This document shows positions 53,607 through 62,532 of a stretch of DNA of 64,000 nucleotides, one piece after another. The DNA comes from Candidatus Peregrinibacteria bacterium (lineage in GTDB: Bacteria; Patescibacteriota; Gracilibacteria; UBA1369; LOWO2-01-FULL-3): NCBI GenBank assembly GCA_030592015.1, contig JAUUZY010000001.1, forward strand, positions 1 to 64,000. The letters run 5' to 3'. The notes under the pieces are model-generated. The model was not told where the DNA came from, did not search any database, and saw only the letters and a list, made by a program, of their open reading frames with translations. Numbering within the stretch: the first letter of the stretch is position 1; every line of letters begins with the position of its first letter. Both the position numbers and the translations under genes were made by a program.

Positions 53607-54904
53607 TCCTCAGGTGCAACAGGCACCTCTTCATCAACAGGCTCTTCTTCAACTACAGGAGCAGGTGTTGGCGGTGTATATAAAACCTTCACAGTCAACG
53701 TTTCGCTCTTCTTCCCCTCAGCATCAATAGAATTGATTTCATAGATATTTTCCCCAACCTCCATTAAGTCATAATCAGCATTGGCATGATAAATCCAAAC
53801 ATCATTGCCAGCTTTAAATTCTTGAAGAGTGTATCCACTAACAATCACCTGAGCAGCACCGGAAACAGATCCGGTCAAAGTTGCAACACGTGAAGAAACT
53901 TCATAAAAACCATCAGAATTAGTAGTAGTAATATTGGCTACAGAACTAATTGTAGGAACTGTAAGATCAGCAGAAAGCTCCACTTCCTCTTCTGCTAATT
54001 CCTCCACGATTTCATCTTCTAGCTCATCAACAATCTCTTCCTCTGGCTCTGCACTTGAACTTACTTCACCTTCAGCAAGTTCAGGCTCAACCTCTAGAAA
54101 CCCCTCGATAGCTTCCACAGGCCTAACAACATCACCACTAGAAAAATCCGTTGGCCTAACATCCTCCTTAACATTCCAGATATACCATCCAGACTGCTTG
54201 AACTCATCAGACAAAACAGATAAAACAGTAGGACTTTGATACTCCCAATATTTACTTAAAACTTCATCACTAAACGCTATTTCCTGACCAAGACCAATTT
54301 TCTCAGTCTCAACCACCTTTTTATCACCTTCACTCAAAACATCCACAAGCAAATCATCACCATTCAAGATTCGAACAGTTTCGTCAAATTCATTTTCAAC
54401 ATCAAAAATACTAGCTCCATTAGCATTAATCAAAACATTATCCATAGCAACAACCATGGCCGTTCTTCCAGTATCCCTATATACCTTATTTACCCAAACC
54501 TTCCCCTCAACAAGCAAAACCTTGATAAAAGGAATCTCCTCAGATCGAATTTCCTCAAAAATCAAATCACTATCACCTCCAACACGCATAATAGTCCCAT
54601 CATAAAACTCAACTATTATCTTTGCATTAGCAGAAGTCTGCAACTCATCCCCTTGGAACAAAATAGACCCAGAACTCAGGTCAAAAAAATCATCAGTACC
54701 CCAAGTCTTCATTTTCGCACTACCTTCAACTATATACATATGTGCAACCTGCTCAGGTTCACTATCATAAATCGCCTTCCACAAATTAAAAAGCAAAATC
54801 ACAATTATCCCAACTGCAATAACAATCAAAAAAGGCATCAAATAATCAACAAGACCGGAAGAACTACGACGACCCCTAGACCTGTAAGTAGACCTATAAC
54901 GCAT
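53603..54904 (-). CDS. FecR-domain membrane protein
   Basis: A 433-aa protein with a short Arg-rich N-terminus (RYRSTYRSRGRRSSS), one membrane helix (about residues 22-45) and an external FecR-like domain. That domain shows IVEGSAKMKTWGTDD, SGSILFQGDELQTSANAKIIVEF, VEGKVWVNKVYR and MVVAMDNVLINANGASIFDVE. An acidic Glu-rich linker and an Ig-like C-terminal domain (VATLTGSVSGAAQVIVSGYT) follow. FecR domains usually sense or scaffold at the envelope. No TonB receptor or ECF sigma gene is nearby, so a structural role is more likely. The ATG at 54904 is preferred over a longer frame. Confidence 0.75.
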   Translation of the reverse strand: MRYRSTYRSRGRRSSSGLVDYLMPFLIVIAVGIIVILLFNLWKAIYDSEPEQVAHMYIVEGSAKMKTWGTDDFFDLSSGSILFQGDELQTSANAKIIVEFYDGTIMRVGGDSDLIFEEIRSEEIPFIKVLLVEGKVWVNKVYRDTGRTAMVVAMDNVLINANGASIFDVENEFDETVRILNGDDLLVDVLSEGDKKVVETEKIGLGQEIAFSDEVLSKYWEYQSPTVLSVLSDEFKQSGWYIWNVKEDVRPTDFSSGDVVRPVEAIEGFLEVEPELAEGEVSSSAEPEEEIVDELEDEIVEELAEEEVELSADLTVPTISSVANITTTNSDGFYEVSSRVATLTGSVSGAAQVIVSGYTLQEFKAGNDVWIYHANADYDLMEVGENIYEINSIDAEGKKSETLTVKVLYTPPTPAPVVEEEPVDEEVPVAPED

Positions 54905-54967
54905 AGACAAAAGGTTAATTGATTGTAGACATACTAACCCATTAACGCGTTCAATCAAAACTTTTTT

Positions 54968-56404
54968 TTAAAGTCCCATTTCACGCTTGATAGCATTCAC
55001 ATCCTTGACCAAGTTCACATCCTTTTTAAGCATGTCAGACATCTTGTTACAAGCATGCATAACAGTTGTATGATTACGCCCACCAAAGCCACTACCAATC
55101 TTTTCATAAGAGTCACCCAGCTCATTTTTGATCAAATACATGCAAAGCTGTCGCGGTCGCATAACTTCTTTGTGCCGATCCTTCCCCTGAAGATTTTGAA
55201 CAGTAACATTGTAGAATCCAGCAACAATATTCATTACATCTCCAGCCGTTCTCGCCATATAATTCTGTCTCTTAGCCTCAATATCATAACCGATAATCTT
55301 TTGCGCTTTATTTAGCCTCTTTATAATTGCAGCAACAGAACTAATCGTAGGAACTCTATTTTCCAACTGACTTTCCGCAATCGCCTGCCGAAGAACACCT
55401 TCAAGCTCACGTACATTATTATGAACATTCGTCGCAATAAACTCTAAAACAGCAGGGTCGATAATGCCCTCAAACTCACGACATTTCTGGTGTAGAATCG
55501 CAAGTCTTGTCTCAAAATCAGGGAATAGAAGCTCAACAACCATACCCATACCAAAACGACTTGTTAGTCTTTCCTCAAGATCATCCAACTCTGATGGTGG
55601 TCGATCACTTGTAATCACTATTTGTTTATTTCTGTCATATAATTCATTGAAAGTGTGGAAAAATTCCTGCTGTGAAGAATTTTTTCTAGCAAAGAACTGA
55701 ACATCATCAAGCAAAAACACATCTACGTTACGATACTGTTCTTTGAAGCTGGACATTTTCCTTTTGCTGATAGCCTGAACCACATCAGTTACAAACTTTT
55801 CAGCAGTAATATACTTTACAACTTTGTCAGGAAAACTACTTAGAATCCCATTACCAATAGCTTGAAGCAAATGAGTCTTTCCCAGACCAACATTTCCATA
55901 AATATATAAAGGATTGTAAATCCCTCCTGGCATATTGATTACCGCAGTAGAAGCAGCATGAGGAAGTCTATTGTCATTCCCAACAACAAAAGTATTCATA
56001 TCATATTTAACATTCAACATCTTACTCGCAACTCTTTCGTTATTTGGACCACGTGAAACAACCACCTCATTAACATTTCTAACTTTCCTAACCTTTTTAT
56101 CATCACCAGAGACCAATTTTTTTACATCTACACCCTCATTACATCCCTTCTCGGCAAGACGACTATGAATTTCGTATTCAACCCCCGTCAACTCAGAATC
56201 AAGCTCCTTAACAGCCTGTTCCACTTTCACACCATACTTAGCTGAGATCCAATCTCTAGCAAATGACGTCGGAACACCAATGACCAAAATCCCCTCTTTA
56301 TTCTCAAGAGCAATCGTGTTCTGAAACCAAGTAATGAAATGAGCCTTTTTTATAGTAGGTTGAAGTCTTTTAAGTACGGAAATCCACAAATCTTTTGAAG
56401 CCAT
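54968..56404 (-). CDS. dnaA: Chromosomal replication initiator DnaA
   Basis: The AAA+ initiator that binds and melts oriC. The 478-aa protein has domain I (DLWISVLKRLQPTIKKAHFITWF), a variable linker and the AAA+ domain. In the latter, Walker A is YGNVGLGKTHLLQAI, Walker B is DVFLLDDVQFF and sensor 1 is IVITSDRPPSEL. The C-terminal helix-turn-helix reads GFGGRNHTTVMHACNKM. The ATG at 56404 gives the standard N-terminus. Neither dnaN nor gyrB follows. The FecR-domain gene is downstream and rseP upstream. Confidence 0.97.
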   Translation of the reverse strand: MASKDLWISVLKRLQPTIKKAHFITWFQNTIALENKEGILVIGVPTSFARDWISAKYGVKVEQAVKELDSELTGVEYEIHSRLAEKGCNEGVDVKKLVSGDDKKVRKVRNVNEVVVSRGPNNERVASKMLNVKYDMNTFVVGNDNRLPHAASTAVINMPGGIYNPLYIYGNVGLGKTHLLQAIGNGILSSFPDKVVKYITAEKFVTDVVQAISKRKMSSFKEQYRNVDVFLLDDVQFFARKNSSQQEFFHTFNELYDRNKQIVITSDRPPSELDDLEERLTSRFGMGMVVELLFPDFETRLAILHQKCREFEGIIDPAVLEFIATNVHNNVRELEGVLRQAIAESQLENRVPTISSVAAIIKRLNKAQKIIGYDIEAKRQNYMARTAGDVMNIVAGFYNVTVQNLQGKDRHKEVMRPRQLCMYLIKNELGDSYEKIGSGFGGRNHTTVMHACNKMSDMLKKDVNLVKDVNAIKREMGL

Positions 56405-56692
56405 AGAAAATATAGAGGTTAGATAATTGCCCTTTTCGAAATTTTTTGTTTTGCCCACAAAACTTCTCTTCGGGATTAAAATACTAATGGTTTTGCCCAA
56501 CCCAAACAAGGACAATACCACCCACCTCCCTACCCCCTATATATAGAAAAGTTTTGCACATTACATACTACATTTTGTAATGAAATATCATTAAAAAACA
56601 ATTTCGCTTCACACACAATCATCCCACAGTACAATCTTGACAAGAGGAGCAAGTTAAAAAAAGACCCAACTCCGTGGAGACAGGCATTAAGC
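56405..56692. promoter_or_regulatory. Intergenic region upstream of dnaA with repeated DnaA-box-like sites
   Basis: This stretch without a gene holds three same-orientation copies of TTTTGC(C/A)CA at 56449-56457, 56491-56499 and 56552-56560. The last differs from the TTATNCACA DnaA box only at position 3. A C-rich tract on the + strand at 56518-56537 is a G-rich tract on the dnaA coding strand. CATTACA and TGTAATG (56559-56565 and 56576-56582) form an inverted repeat. Autoregulation of dnaA or an origin is possible. No strong DnaA-box cluster or skew switch is seen. Confidence 0.4.
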
Positions 56693-56722
56693 TAAAAACA
56701 CGTAGTCGAAACTGTCGACTAC
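56693..56722 (-). terminator. Rho-independent terminator at the rseP stop codon
   Basis: On the minus strand an 8-bp stem GTAGTCGA/TCGACTAC (56715-56722 with 56702-56709) with a 5-nt loop is followed by a T run (56694-56698). The rseP TAG stop lies inside the stem, so termination separates rseP from dnaA. Confidence 0.7.
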
Positions 56723-58332
56723 CCCCCCACAAGACGAATAATATCGCTGTACGTAACAGCTAAAATCAGAAGCAATATTAGACCATAACCAATAGCGTGA
56801 ATGAAAGATTCCCACTTTTGATTCACTCTTCTTCCGATAATCAATTCGATCACAATAAACAGAAGTCTTCCACCATCCAAAGCCGGGAAAGGAAGAATAT
56901 TAATCACAGCCAAACTCAATGACAAAATAGCCACAAAACGAAGAAGCGGAATAAGTCCTTCCTGCACAAAGACATGAGTAAGTTGAGCAATTCCAACCGG
57001 TCCAGCAACAGAATCAGGAATCTCACCATCCCCAACAACACTGGAAATAAAATCCAAGAACATTCCAGCCGTCAATTTCGCCAGGCGCACAGACTCACCA
57101 AAAGATTTATAAACAGCAACATGAACAGGATACTGCTCGTCCTTTATACCCAAAACAGTAGAAATAAGATCAACATTATAAATACTAACTCCAACGCCCA
57201 TTCCTTCAACTATCAATTCAGACAGAAGCACACCAATTTTCCCATCCTCAGGCTCTATTTCATAAAAGATTTTCTCATGATCCCTCTCAATCAAATAAGC
57301 CAGCGCCTCATCCTGACGACTTCCCACAAAATCAATCATCTCCTGACTATCATTAATCTCTCTACCATTAATAGAAATAATAACATCACCTTCCTGCAGG
57401 CCTATTGTATAAGCAGGACCATTTAAAAGAACTCTGGAAATAACAACCTTACGTCCAGCCTCAGGCAAATCAACAATAACTTTCTCCACTTGCCCATCTC
57501 TATATACCTCATAATCAAGAATAGACTGACCGCGAACAAGTTCCTCAAACTGACTCACATAAAACACCTGCTCATCATTCACGCTCAAAACTACATCATC
57601 AGGTTGCAGCCCAGCCATCATAGAATCAAAAACCTTCACTCTAGGAAAAGGTACAAAATCATACAACTCAAGCCCTATTCCATCTTCAAAATTATAATTC
57701 TCAACATTTTCCGCAATAATCTCATAACTATATACATCTCCAGCTCTCACAACCTTATAACTGCCAACCGGATCAAGAATAAGACTTTGAACAGAATCAA
57801 CATTTATGGACTGATCATCAATAGAAAAAAGCAGATCTTCAGCCTTGAAACCAAGTTCATCAGCCAAACTACCCTCCTCAACGGACTTTATCTTCACACC
57901 CCCCTGCAACTCAATAACACCATCATTCACAGCACCAAGCACATCATCCGGCCCAAGCAAAGGCTCCATTCCAAAAGAAAAACCAATAGCCAAAAGAAAC
58001 CATGCCAACAAAAAATTCATCACAACACCCGCAACAATCACCTTTACCCTAGCCCTCATAGGCTGCGCAACAAAACTCCTTTTTGACCTAAGCATCTTAG
58101 GATCCAAAGAATCCTCACCCAACATCCTCACAAAACCACCAAAAGGAATCCAATTGATAGAATAAATCGTCTCACCTTTTTTCTTCCCCCAAAGCCGCGG
58201 TGGCAAACCAAAACCAAACTCCTCAACTTTGATCCCTGCCCTCTTTGCCATAACAAAATGACCAAGTTCATGAATAAGAATCAATAAAGAAAAAATTAAA
58301 ACAAACGCTATTATGGTGATTACGATCGACAT
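56719..58332 (-). CDS. rseP: RIP metalloprotease RseP (site-2 protease)
   Basis: An intramembrane zinc protease that cleaves membrane-bound regulators or signal-peptide remnants. The 537-aa protein has the HExxH motif at residues 21-25 (LIHELGHF), FGLPPRLWG and GGFVRMLGED. Two to three PDZ-like repeats follow (for example NGPAYTIGLQEGDVIISING), then the C-terminal NxxPxPxLDGG motif (NILPFPALDGGRLLF). It is longer than E. coli RseP (450 aa), which points to an extra PDZ unit. It follows frr by 4 bp in an operon with pyrH. Confidence 0.94.
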   Translation of the reverse strand: MSIVITIIAFVLIFSLLILIHELGHFVMAKRAGIKVEEFGFGLPPRLWGKKKGETIYSINWIPFGGFVRMLGEDSLDPKMLRSKRSFVAQPMRARVKVIVAGVVMNFLLAWFLLAIGFSFGMEPLLGPDDVLGAVNDGVIELQGGVKIKSVEEGSLADELGFKAEDLLFSIDDQSINVDSVQSLILDPVGSYKVVRAGDVYSYEIIAENVENYNFEDGIGLELYDFVPFPRVKVFDSMMAGLQPDDVVLSVNDEQVFYVSQFEELVRGQSILDYEVYRDGQVEKVIVDLPEAGRKVVISRVLLNGPAYTIGLQEGDVIISINGREINDSQEMIDFVGSRQDEALAYLIERDHEKIFYEIEPEDGKIGVLLSELIVEGMGVGVSIYNVDLISTVLGIKDEQYPVHVAVYKSFGESVRLAKLTAGMFLDFISSVVGDGEIPDSVAGPVGIAQLTHVFVQEGLIPLLRFVAILSLSLAVINILPFPALDGGRLLFIVIELIIGRRVNQKWESFIHAIGYGLILLLILAVTYSDIIRLVGG

Positions 58333-58336
58333 AGAA

Positions 58337-58897
58337 TTATACAGTCATTACATCCTTTTCTTTTCCCTTAGCAAGCTCATCGATCTGTTTGTTTACATCA
58401 TCGACTTTATCCTGCAAGTGTTTATTTGCAGAGTGCAAATCATCTTCAGTGATTTCACTGGAAGTTTTTAATTGTTTGAAATGGTTATGAGCATCCTGCC
58501 TAGCAGTCCTCACAGAAATACGAGCATCTTCAGCCAATTTATGAACTATCTTTGTTAGATCTTTTCTTCTCTCTTCAGTTAGAGGTGGAATATTAATTCT
58601 AATACACAGCCCATCATTCACAGGATTAAGACCAGTTCCAATACCAACAATCCCCTTTTCAATAGGAGCAAGCATTCCCTTATCCCAAGGTTGAATTTGA
58701 ATCGTTTTTGGATCAGGAATAGAAATACTCGCAACAGCCTTAACGGGTTGTGAAGTTCCATAACTATCCACAGGAATATTTTCAACTAGAGCAGAATGCG
58801 CTCGCCCTACCTGCAATCTTGTAAATTCAACTTTCATATGATCCACAGCCTTGTGGAATTCTGCTACAGCCTTTGAGCTTCCATCTTGTACTGACAT
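58337..58897 (-). CDS. frr: Ribosome recycling factor
   Basis: Splits post-termination ribosomes together with EF-G. The 186-aa length is standard. Characteristic segments are LQVGRAHSALVENIPVDSYG, VKAVASISIPDPKTIQIQPW, INIPPLTEERRKDLTKIVHK and RTARQDAHNHFKQL. It follows pyrH by 12 bp, the conserved pyrH-frr order of many bacteria. Confidence 0.97.
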   Translation of the reverse strand: MSVQDGSSKAVAEFHKAVDHMKVEFTRLQVGRAHSALVENIPVDSYGTSQPVKAVASISIPDPKTIQIQPWDKGMLAPIEKGIVGIGTGLNPVNDGLCIRINIPPLTEERRKDLTKIVHKLAEDARISVRTARQDAHNHFKQLKTSSEITEDDLHSANKHLQDKVDDVNKQIDELAKGKEKDVMTV

Positions 58898-58909
58898 AAA
58901 TATTTTATA

Positions 58910-59626
58910 TTAAGTAATAATCGTTCCAATTTTACCTCCTGTCACAGCTTTTTCAATACTTCCTTTCGTATTTAGATTGAAAACAAGCATCGGCAAATCC
59001 CCTCCTTTACAAAGAGAAGCACAAGTCAGATCCATAACACCAAGACCCATCTCTATAACTTGCTGATATTTTAATTTTGTAAACTTTTTCGCATTTTTAT
59101 ACTTCACAGGATCCTTATCGTACACATAATCAACCTTTGTCGCCTTCAATAGAACATCACAGTCCATTTCCAACGCTCTAAGAGCAGCAGCAGAGTCAGT
59201 AGTAAAGAATGGACTACCAGTCCCTCCTGCAAAAATCACAATCTTTCCTTTATCCAAATGATGCTTAGCTCTTTTCGGAACATAATTCTCCATAGCTTTT
59301 TCACAAGGGAAAGCACTCACAGCTCGAACATCAGCCCCCACTTCTTTCAGAGCACTTTCAAAAGCCAGCGCATTCATCACAGTCGCCATCATCCCCATAG
59401 TGTCAGAATTGATTCTTCCAAGAAAATCCAGATGCTTAAAATCTCTAAACCTCCAAATATTCCCTCCACCAATCACAATCCCTACCTGCACACCTTTTTT
59501 CTGTAATTTCTTCACTTCCTTCGCAAGCGAAAGGATCACTCCCCCATCCAATCCGTAATTGAGATCACCTTTGAAAACTTCTCCGGAAAGTTTCAGTAAA
59601 ATTCGTTTGTATTTTATTTTAGCCAT
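58910..59626 (-). CDS. pyrH: Uridylate kinase (UMP kinase)
   Basis: Phosphorylates UMP to UDP, upstream of PyrG in pyrimidine synthesis. The 238-aa protein shows KRILLKLSGEVF, GIVIGGGNIWRF, DTMGMMATVMNALA, FAGGTGSPFFTTDSAAALRA and KATKVDYVYDKDP, all typical of bacterial hexameric UMP kinases. It follows the small tail-anchored protein gene by 3 bp and heads the pyrH-frr-rseP set. Confidence 0.97.
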   Translation of the reverse strand: MAKIKYKRILLKLSGEVFKGDLNYGLDGGVILSLAKEVKKLQKKGVQVGIVIGGGNIWRFRDFKHLDFLGRINSDTMGMMATVMNALAFESALKEVGADVRAVSAFPCEKAMENYVPKRAKHHLDKGKIVIFAGGTGSPFFTTDSAAALRALEMDCDVLLKATKVDYVYDKDPVKYKNAKKFTKLKYQQVIEMGLGVMDLTCASLCKGGDLPMLVFNLNTKGSIEKAVTGGKIGTIIT

Positions 59627-59629
59627 AAT

Positions 59630-60019
59630 TTAAGTCTTTAAAAGAATCCAAGTAACTGCAATCCCCAACAAAATCCCCACAAGAAAAATAAAAGGAGTCT
59701 TGTTCCCCTCCTTCACATCAGCCGTACTGGCCAAATCAGTCAAAAGTTCAGCAGAAATAATAACATCTTCATCCATATGCTTATCGAAAACATCCTCAGA
59801 ATCTCGACTGGCAATAAGAGTTACAAATTTATCAAATTTCAATTTCACCATGGTTGAAGTATTCACAGCATCATGTCCAACCTTCTGAAAACTAGGCTCA
59901 GAATGCTTAGAAGGCTCTTCTTCATCATCAATATGACTGATACGAAATTCCGCATCTTCCTCAGCAGAATCATCATCCCGCAGATTTATCACCCCCTCAT
60001 CCTGACTAAAACTTTTCAT
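59630..60019 (-). CDS. Small tail-anchored membrane protein
   Basis: A 129-aa protein, unrecognised. Residues 1-50 are very acidic, residues 55-85 helical (MVKLKFDKFVTLIASRDSED), and the last 20 residues form a single hydrophobic helix (IFLVGILLGIAVTWILL). There is no signal peptide, so it should be anchored by its C-terminus with the bulk in the cytoplasm. It precedes pyrH by 3 bp and is likely co-transcribed with it. Confidence 0.65.
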   Translation of the reverse strand: MKSFSQDEGVINLRDDDSAEEDAEFRISHIDDEEEPSKHSEPSFQKVGHDAVNTSTMVKLKFDKFVTLIASRDSEDVFDKHMDEDVIISAELLTDLASTADVKEGNKTPFIFLVGILLGIAVTWILLKT

Positions 60020-60083
60020 AGAAATGCTTTTATACTTCTCTTAAGAAAGAGATTAGCACATTTCCATGTCTATAAAAACAAAA

Positions 60084-61253
60084 TTAGTCAGTAAATTCAA
60101 AAGTCTCTAACAATAAATCAACATTCTCCTCAAGATTAGAGTCCAACCTCCACACATAAAAAGTATCTTCATTTTTAGCAATCATTAGAGTTGTATTAGT
60201 AGGCGACGGTTCTCCCCAATAACCAGGACCTTCAAAGCCACCTTCAGTCGCAAATCCAAACCAAGCAACACCATTAATATTTTTTTCAAACATATCTGAC
60301 AAAACAACATTGTCAGATATTAAATTTATATTCCACCACTCTAAAGCAAGTTCCCGCGCAGTCAGGTCCATCTTATCCGTAAGCTCTGGAAAAGTACCTG
60401 AATCTTGCATAGCATTAAACCTAGCAATATTCCCCTCAGAGAAAATAACAGATAGCCAAATTGTCTCTTCAAGTTCTGGATCTAACATAAGACCAGACAT
60501 AACATCCACAGCAGCAAATTCCGGAATAAGAAATTTGTATCCAAATTCTGTATTAACATATTTAGCAATTCTATCTGGAAGATCTAAAAAATCATATTTA
60601 TCCTTTCCATTGTCCTTTACTATTTTCATTCTATAAAGCATCTCTGCAACTTCTTTACGGGTCATTGATGCTGCAGGAACATAATATCTCTCTGGGTATC
60701 CCTGAGAATTGATATATTCAAATACATGTTCTTTCCCTAAAAGGTTATATTGTCCTGCAGTTTGAACAAATGGAAAATACCATTCATCAAAATCTAAATC
60801 CGAAAACATAATTCCTCTACCTTCATATGCCAAATATGAATAATCAAAATCAAACTTATTCATTCCCATCTTTATAGCTTCAGCCCGATTCACACATTGC
60901 GCAGGTCTAAAGTTTCCATCTGCATATCCCTGTACAATACCCATCAAAGTAGCTTTTTTGACATAGGGTTGATACCAAGCATCATGTGGTACATCCGGAT
61001 AAAGTCCACCCGCCGTCATGTCGTTCAAATCTTCACCAGTTATCTCAAATAACATCTTCAGCATTTCAGCACGATTCACACAAACATCCGGCTTAAAAGA
61101 TCCATCAGGATGTCCATCGATTACTCCATTAGCAGCCATCCATTCTATAGCAACGCTATAGTCAGTACTATCATCTACATCAGTAAAATCAGCCAATGCC
61201 GCTTGTGACATAAGCAAGAATACAATGACAAGACCTGTTAATAATTTTTTCAT
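60084..61253 (-). CDS. Secreted S-layer-homology (SLH) domain protein
   Basis: A 389-aa exported protein with a signal peptide (cleavage after ALA, near residue 22) and three SLH repeats. The repeats are residues about 24-75 (VIDGHPDGSFKPDVCVNRAEMLKMLFE), 88-135 (IVQGYADGNFRPAQCVNRAEAIKMG) and a diverged third to about residue 210 (ASMTRKEVAEMLYRM); motifs are quoted in part. Each of the first two contains a Cys before NRAE. SLH domains bind secondary wall polymers. The C-terminal 180 residues are of unknown fold. It fits a cell with an S-layer or similar coat. Confidence 0.88.
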   Translation of the reverse strand: MKKLLTGLVIVFLLMSQAALADFTDVDDSTDYSVAIEWMAANGVIDGHPDGSFKPDVCVNRAEMLKMLFEITGEDLNDMTAGGLYPDVPHDAWYQPYVKKATLMGIVQGYADGNFRPAQCVNRAEAIKMGMNKFDFDYSYLAYEGRGIMFSDLDFDEWYFPFVQTAGQYNLLGKEHVFEYINSQGYPERYYVPAASMTRKEVAEMLYRMKIVKDNGKDKYDFLDLPDRIAKYVNTEFGYKFLIPEFAAVDVMSGLMLDPELEETIWLSVIFSEGNIARFNAMQDSGTFPELTDKMDLTARELALEWWNINLISDNVVLSDMFEKNINGVAWFGFATEGGFEGPGYWGEPSPTNTTLMIAKNEDTFYVWRLDSNLEENVDLLLETFEFTD

Positions 61254-61321
61254 ATTACTGTGTTAACTATTTAAATTAGTTAGCAAACTACCACATTCGT
61301 TCAAATATGGCAACAACGCGT

Positions 61322-61350
61322 TTGACATATCTAGAAAACCATGATTAACT
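61322..61350 (+). promoter_or_regulatory. Possible promoter of the 323-aa protein gene
   Basis: TTGACA (61322-61327), 17-bp spacer, TTAACT (61345-61350), with TG at 61342-61343 giving an extended -10. Leader of about 20 nt to the ATG at 61377. Confidence 0.4.
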
Positions 61351-61376
61351 AGGCGCTAAATTATTAATTTCAAAAA

Positions 61377-62348
61377 ATGGAAACTATAACTGAAAAATCA
61401 TTCCTAGAAAGCAGAATCTACAAATATCCTGAACTCGCATTCGTTCAAGTAATAGACAGATTGGATGTAGACCCAAAGATAAATCAATACCTAAAAACAG
61501 TTCTCTCTTCTAACCCAAAAGCAGTCAAGCTTCAGGAAACAATGAAAGAAATATTGGACGGAATGATGGCAGAAGGACAAAAGGAAGAAGCAGGCCTCCT
61601 TTTCAATATTCACAGAACTCTAACAGAATTTAGCGGCTACGGAGCAAACGACAAAGCAAGTAGTGATGTTGAAGCTTGTTTTGGAGGAGATTTCGAAATT
61701 CCTGAGGAAGGAGTGATTGTAGTTGATTATTTCGTAGTAAGAAATTTACCAAGAGTTATAGAACTTTGCGAAGAAAGAGGAATAGACCTAAGCAGAATCC
61801 AAGTTTGCGTACCAAAAGGAGTTTTCGCAGCTCAGTTAATGAGAATGACTAAAGAAAAAAAGCATGAATTTGAAACCGCAGTAGAAAAATTAAACGAAAG
61901 TCAGTTCTTAATTGATGATGTAAACCACAACGCAGACATCAACATAGATGAAGACATAGCAGTCTGGTTCTCACCTAGAACAATGCCAATCTGCCCAAGA
62001 CTTCACGCAGAAACAGAAGAACAAACAATCGAAAATTATTGTACTTTTTTCAGCGAAAAAGTAGCAAACGTAGTCAAAGGAGGAAGAGTCTTTGCAAATC
62101 TCGCATACAGCACCGACTGGGAAGCATTAACCGTAGAAGACCCATCAAGCACAAAAGACAGAAAAGGCAGACATATCACTAAAATCAACGGAATGTCCAA
62201 AAGTGTAGCAGTAGCTGTTTCAAAAGCACTAACATTTGAAGGCTTCACTCAAAAAGGAAAAGACGAATTCAACCCAGCTGATGTAAATGCAGAAATTGAC
62301 CACGCAAAACTAGCAAAAGGATTGGACTTGGTAAAAACCGCAAATTAA
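61377..62348 (+). CDS. Hypothetical soluble protein, 323 aa
   Basis: Not recognised. The protein is acidic and soluble. The N-terminal 95 residues look helical. From about residue 118 an alternating pattern appears (GVIVVDYFVVRNLPRVIELC, IQVCVPKGVFAAQLMRM), which would suit a Rossmann-like fold. A later segment, ENYCTFFSEKVANVVKGGRVF, loosely recalls the end of a methyltransferase core, but no SAM-binding glycine motif is clear. Six cysteines are spread through the chain. Convergent with groL across a shared terminator. Confidence 0.65.
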   Translation: METITEKSFLESRIYKYPELAFVQVIDRLDVDPKINQYLKTVLSSNPKAVKLQETMKEILDGMMAEGQKEEAGLLFNIHRTLTEFSGYGANDKASSDVEACFGGDFEIPEEGVIVVDYFVVRNLPRVIELCEERGIDLSRIQVCVPKGVFAAQLMRMTKEKKHEFETAVEKLNESQFLIDDVNHNADINIDEDIAVWFSPRTMPICPRLHAETEEQTIENYCTFFSEKVANVVKGGRVFANLAYSTDWEALTVEDPSSTKDRKGRHITKINGMSKSVAVAVSKALTFEGFTQKGKDEFNPADVNAEIDHAKLAKGLDLVKTAN

Positions 62349-62359
62349 ATCGGCTCTAT

Positions 62360-62458
62360 CCCCGCAAGGGGCATTGTCCCCTAAACTTGTCCCAAGGAAG
62401 AAAACCTTAGACACAAGCCAAAAATTCACCCCGCCATCAATTCTCCGGGGACAGGTTT
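62360..62458. repeat. GC-rich palindromic REP-like element
   Basis: In the gap after the 323-aa gene, a CCCC-GCAA-GGGG hairpin with a GNRA-type loop (62360-62371) is followed by TGTCCCC (62375-62381) and AAACTTGTCCC (62383-62393). These can pair with GGGGACAGGTTT at 62447-62458. The GGGGACAGGTTT/TGTCCCC pattern resembles dispersed REP-type palindromes. It stands out from the AT-rich surroundings. Only one copy is visible here. Confidence 0.5.
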
Positions 62459-62479
62459 GAAATTATTCAACAAATACAA

Positions 62480-62511
62480 AAAGAGGCCATTCTGTAAAGT
62501 ATGGCCTCTTT
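62480..62511. terminator. Bidirectional terminator between the 323-aa gene and groL
   Basis: An 11-bp perfect stem AAAGAGGCCAT (62480-62490) with ATGGCCTCTTT (62501-62511), loop of 10 nt, with T runs at both ends. It suits the convergent genes on each side. Confidence 0.9.
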
Positions 62512-62532
62512 AAATTGTATAAAATCACACCA

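Noticed and set aside
56405-56692. Confident oriC call
   Set aside because: No cluster of standard TTATCCACA boxes, no dnaN neighbour and no visible skew inversion; kept only as a candidate regulatory region.
57490-58086. 198-codon open frame on the + strand within rseP
   Set aside because: Its translation is rich in Ile, Asn, His and Lys with no domain pattern, while the opposite strand encodes a clear metalloprotease.
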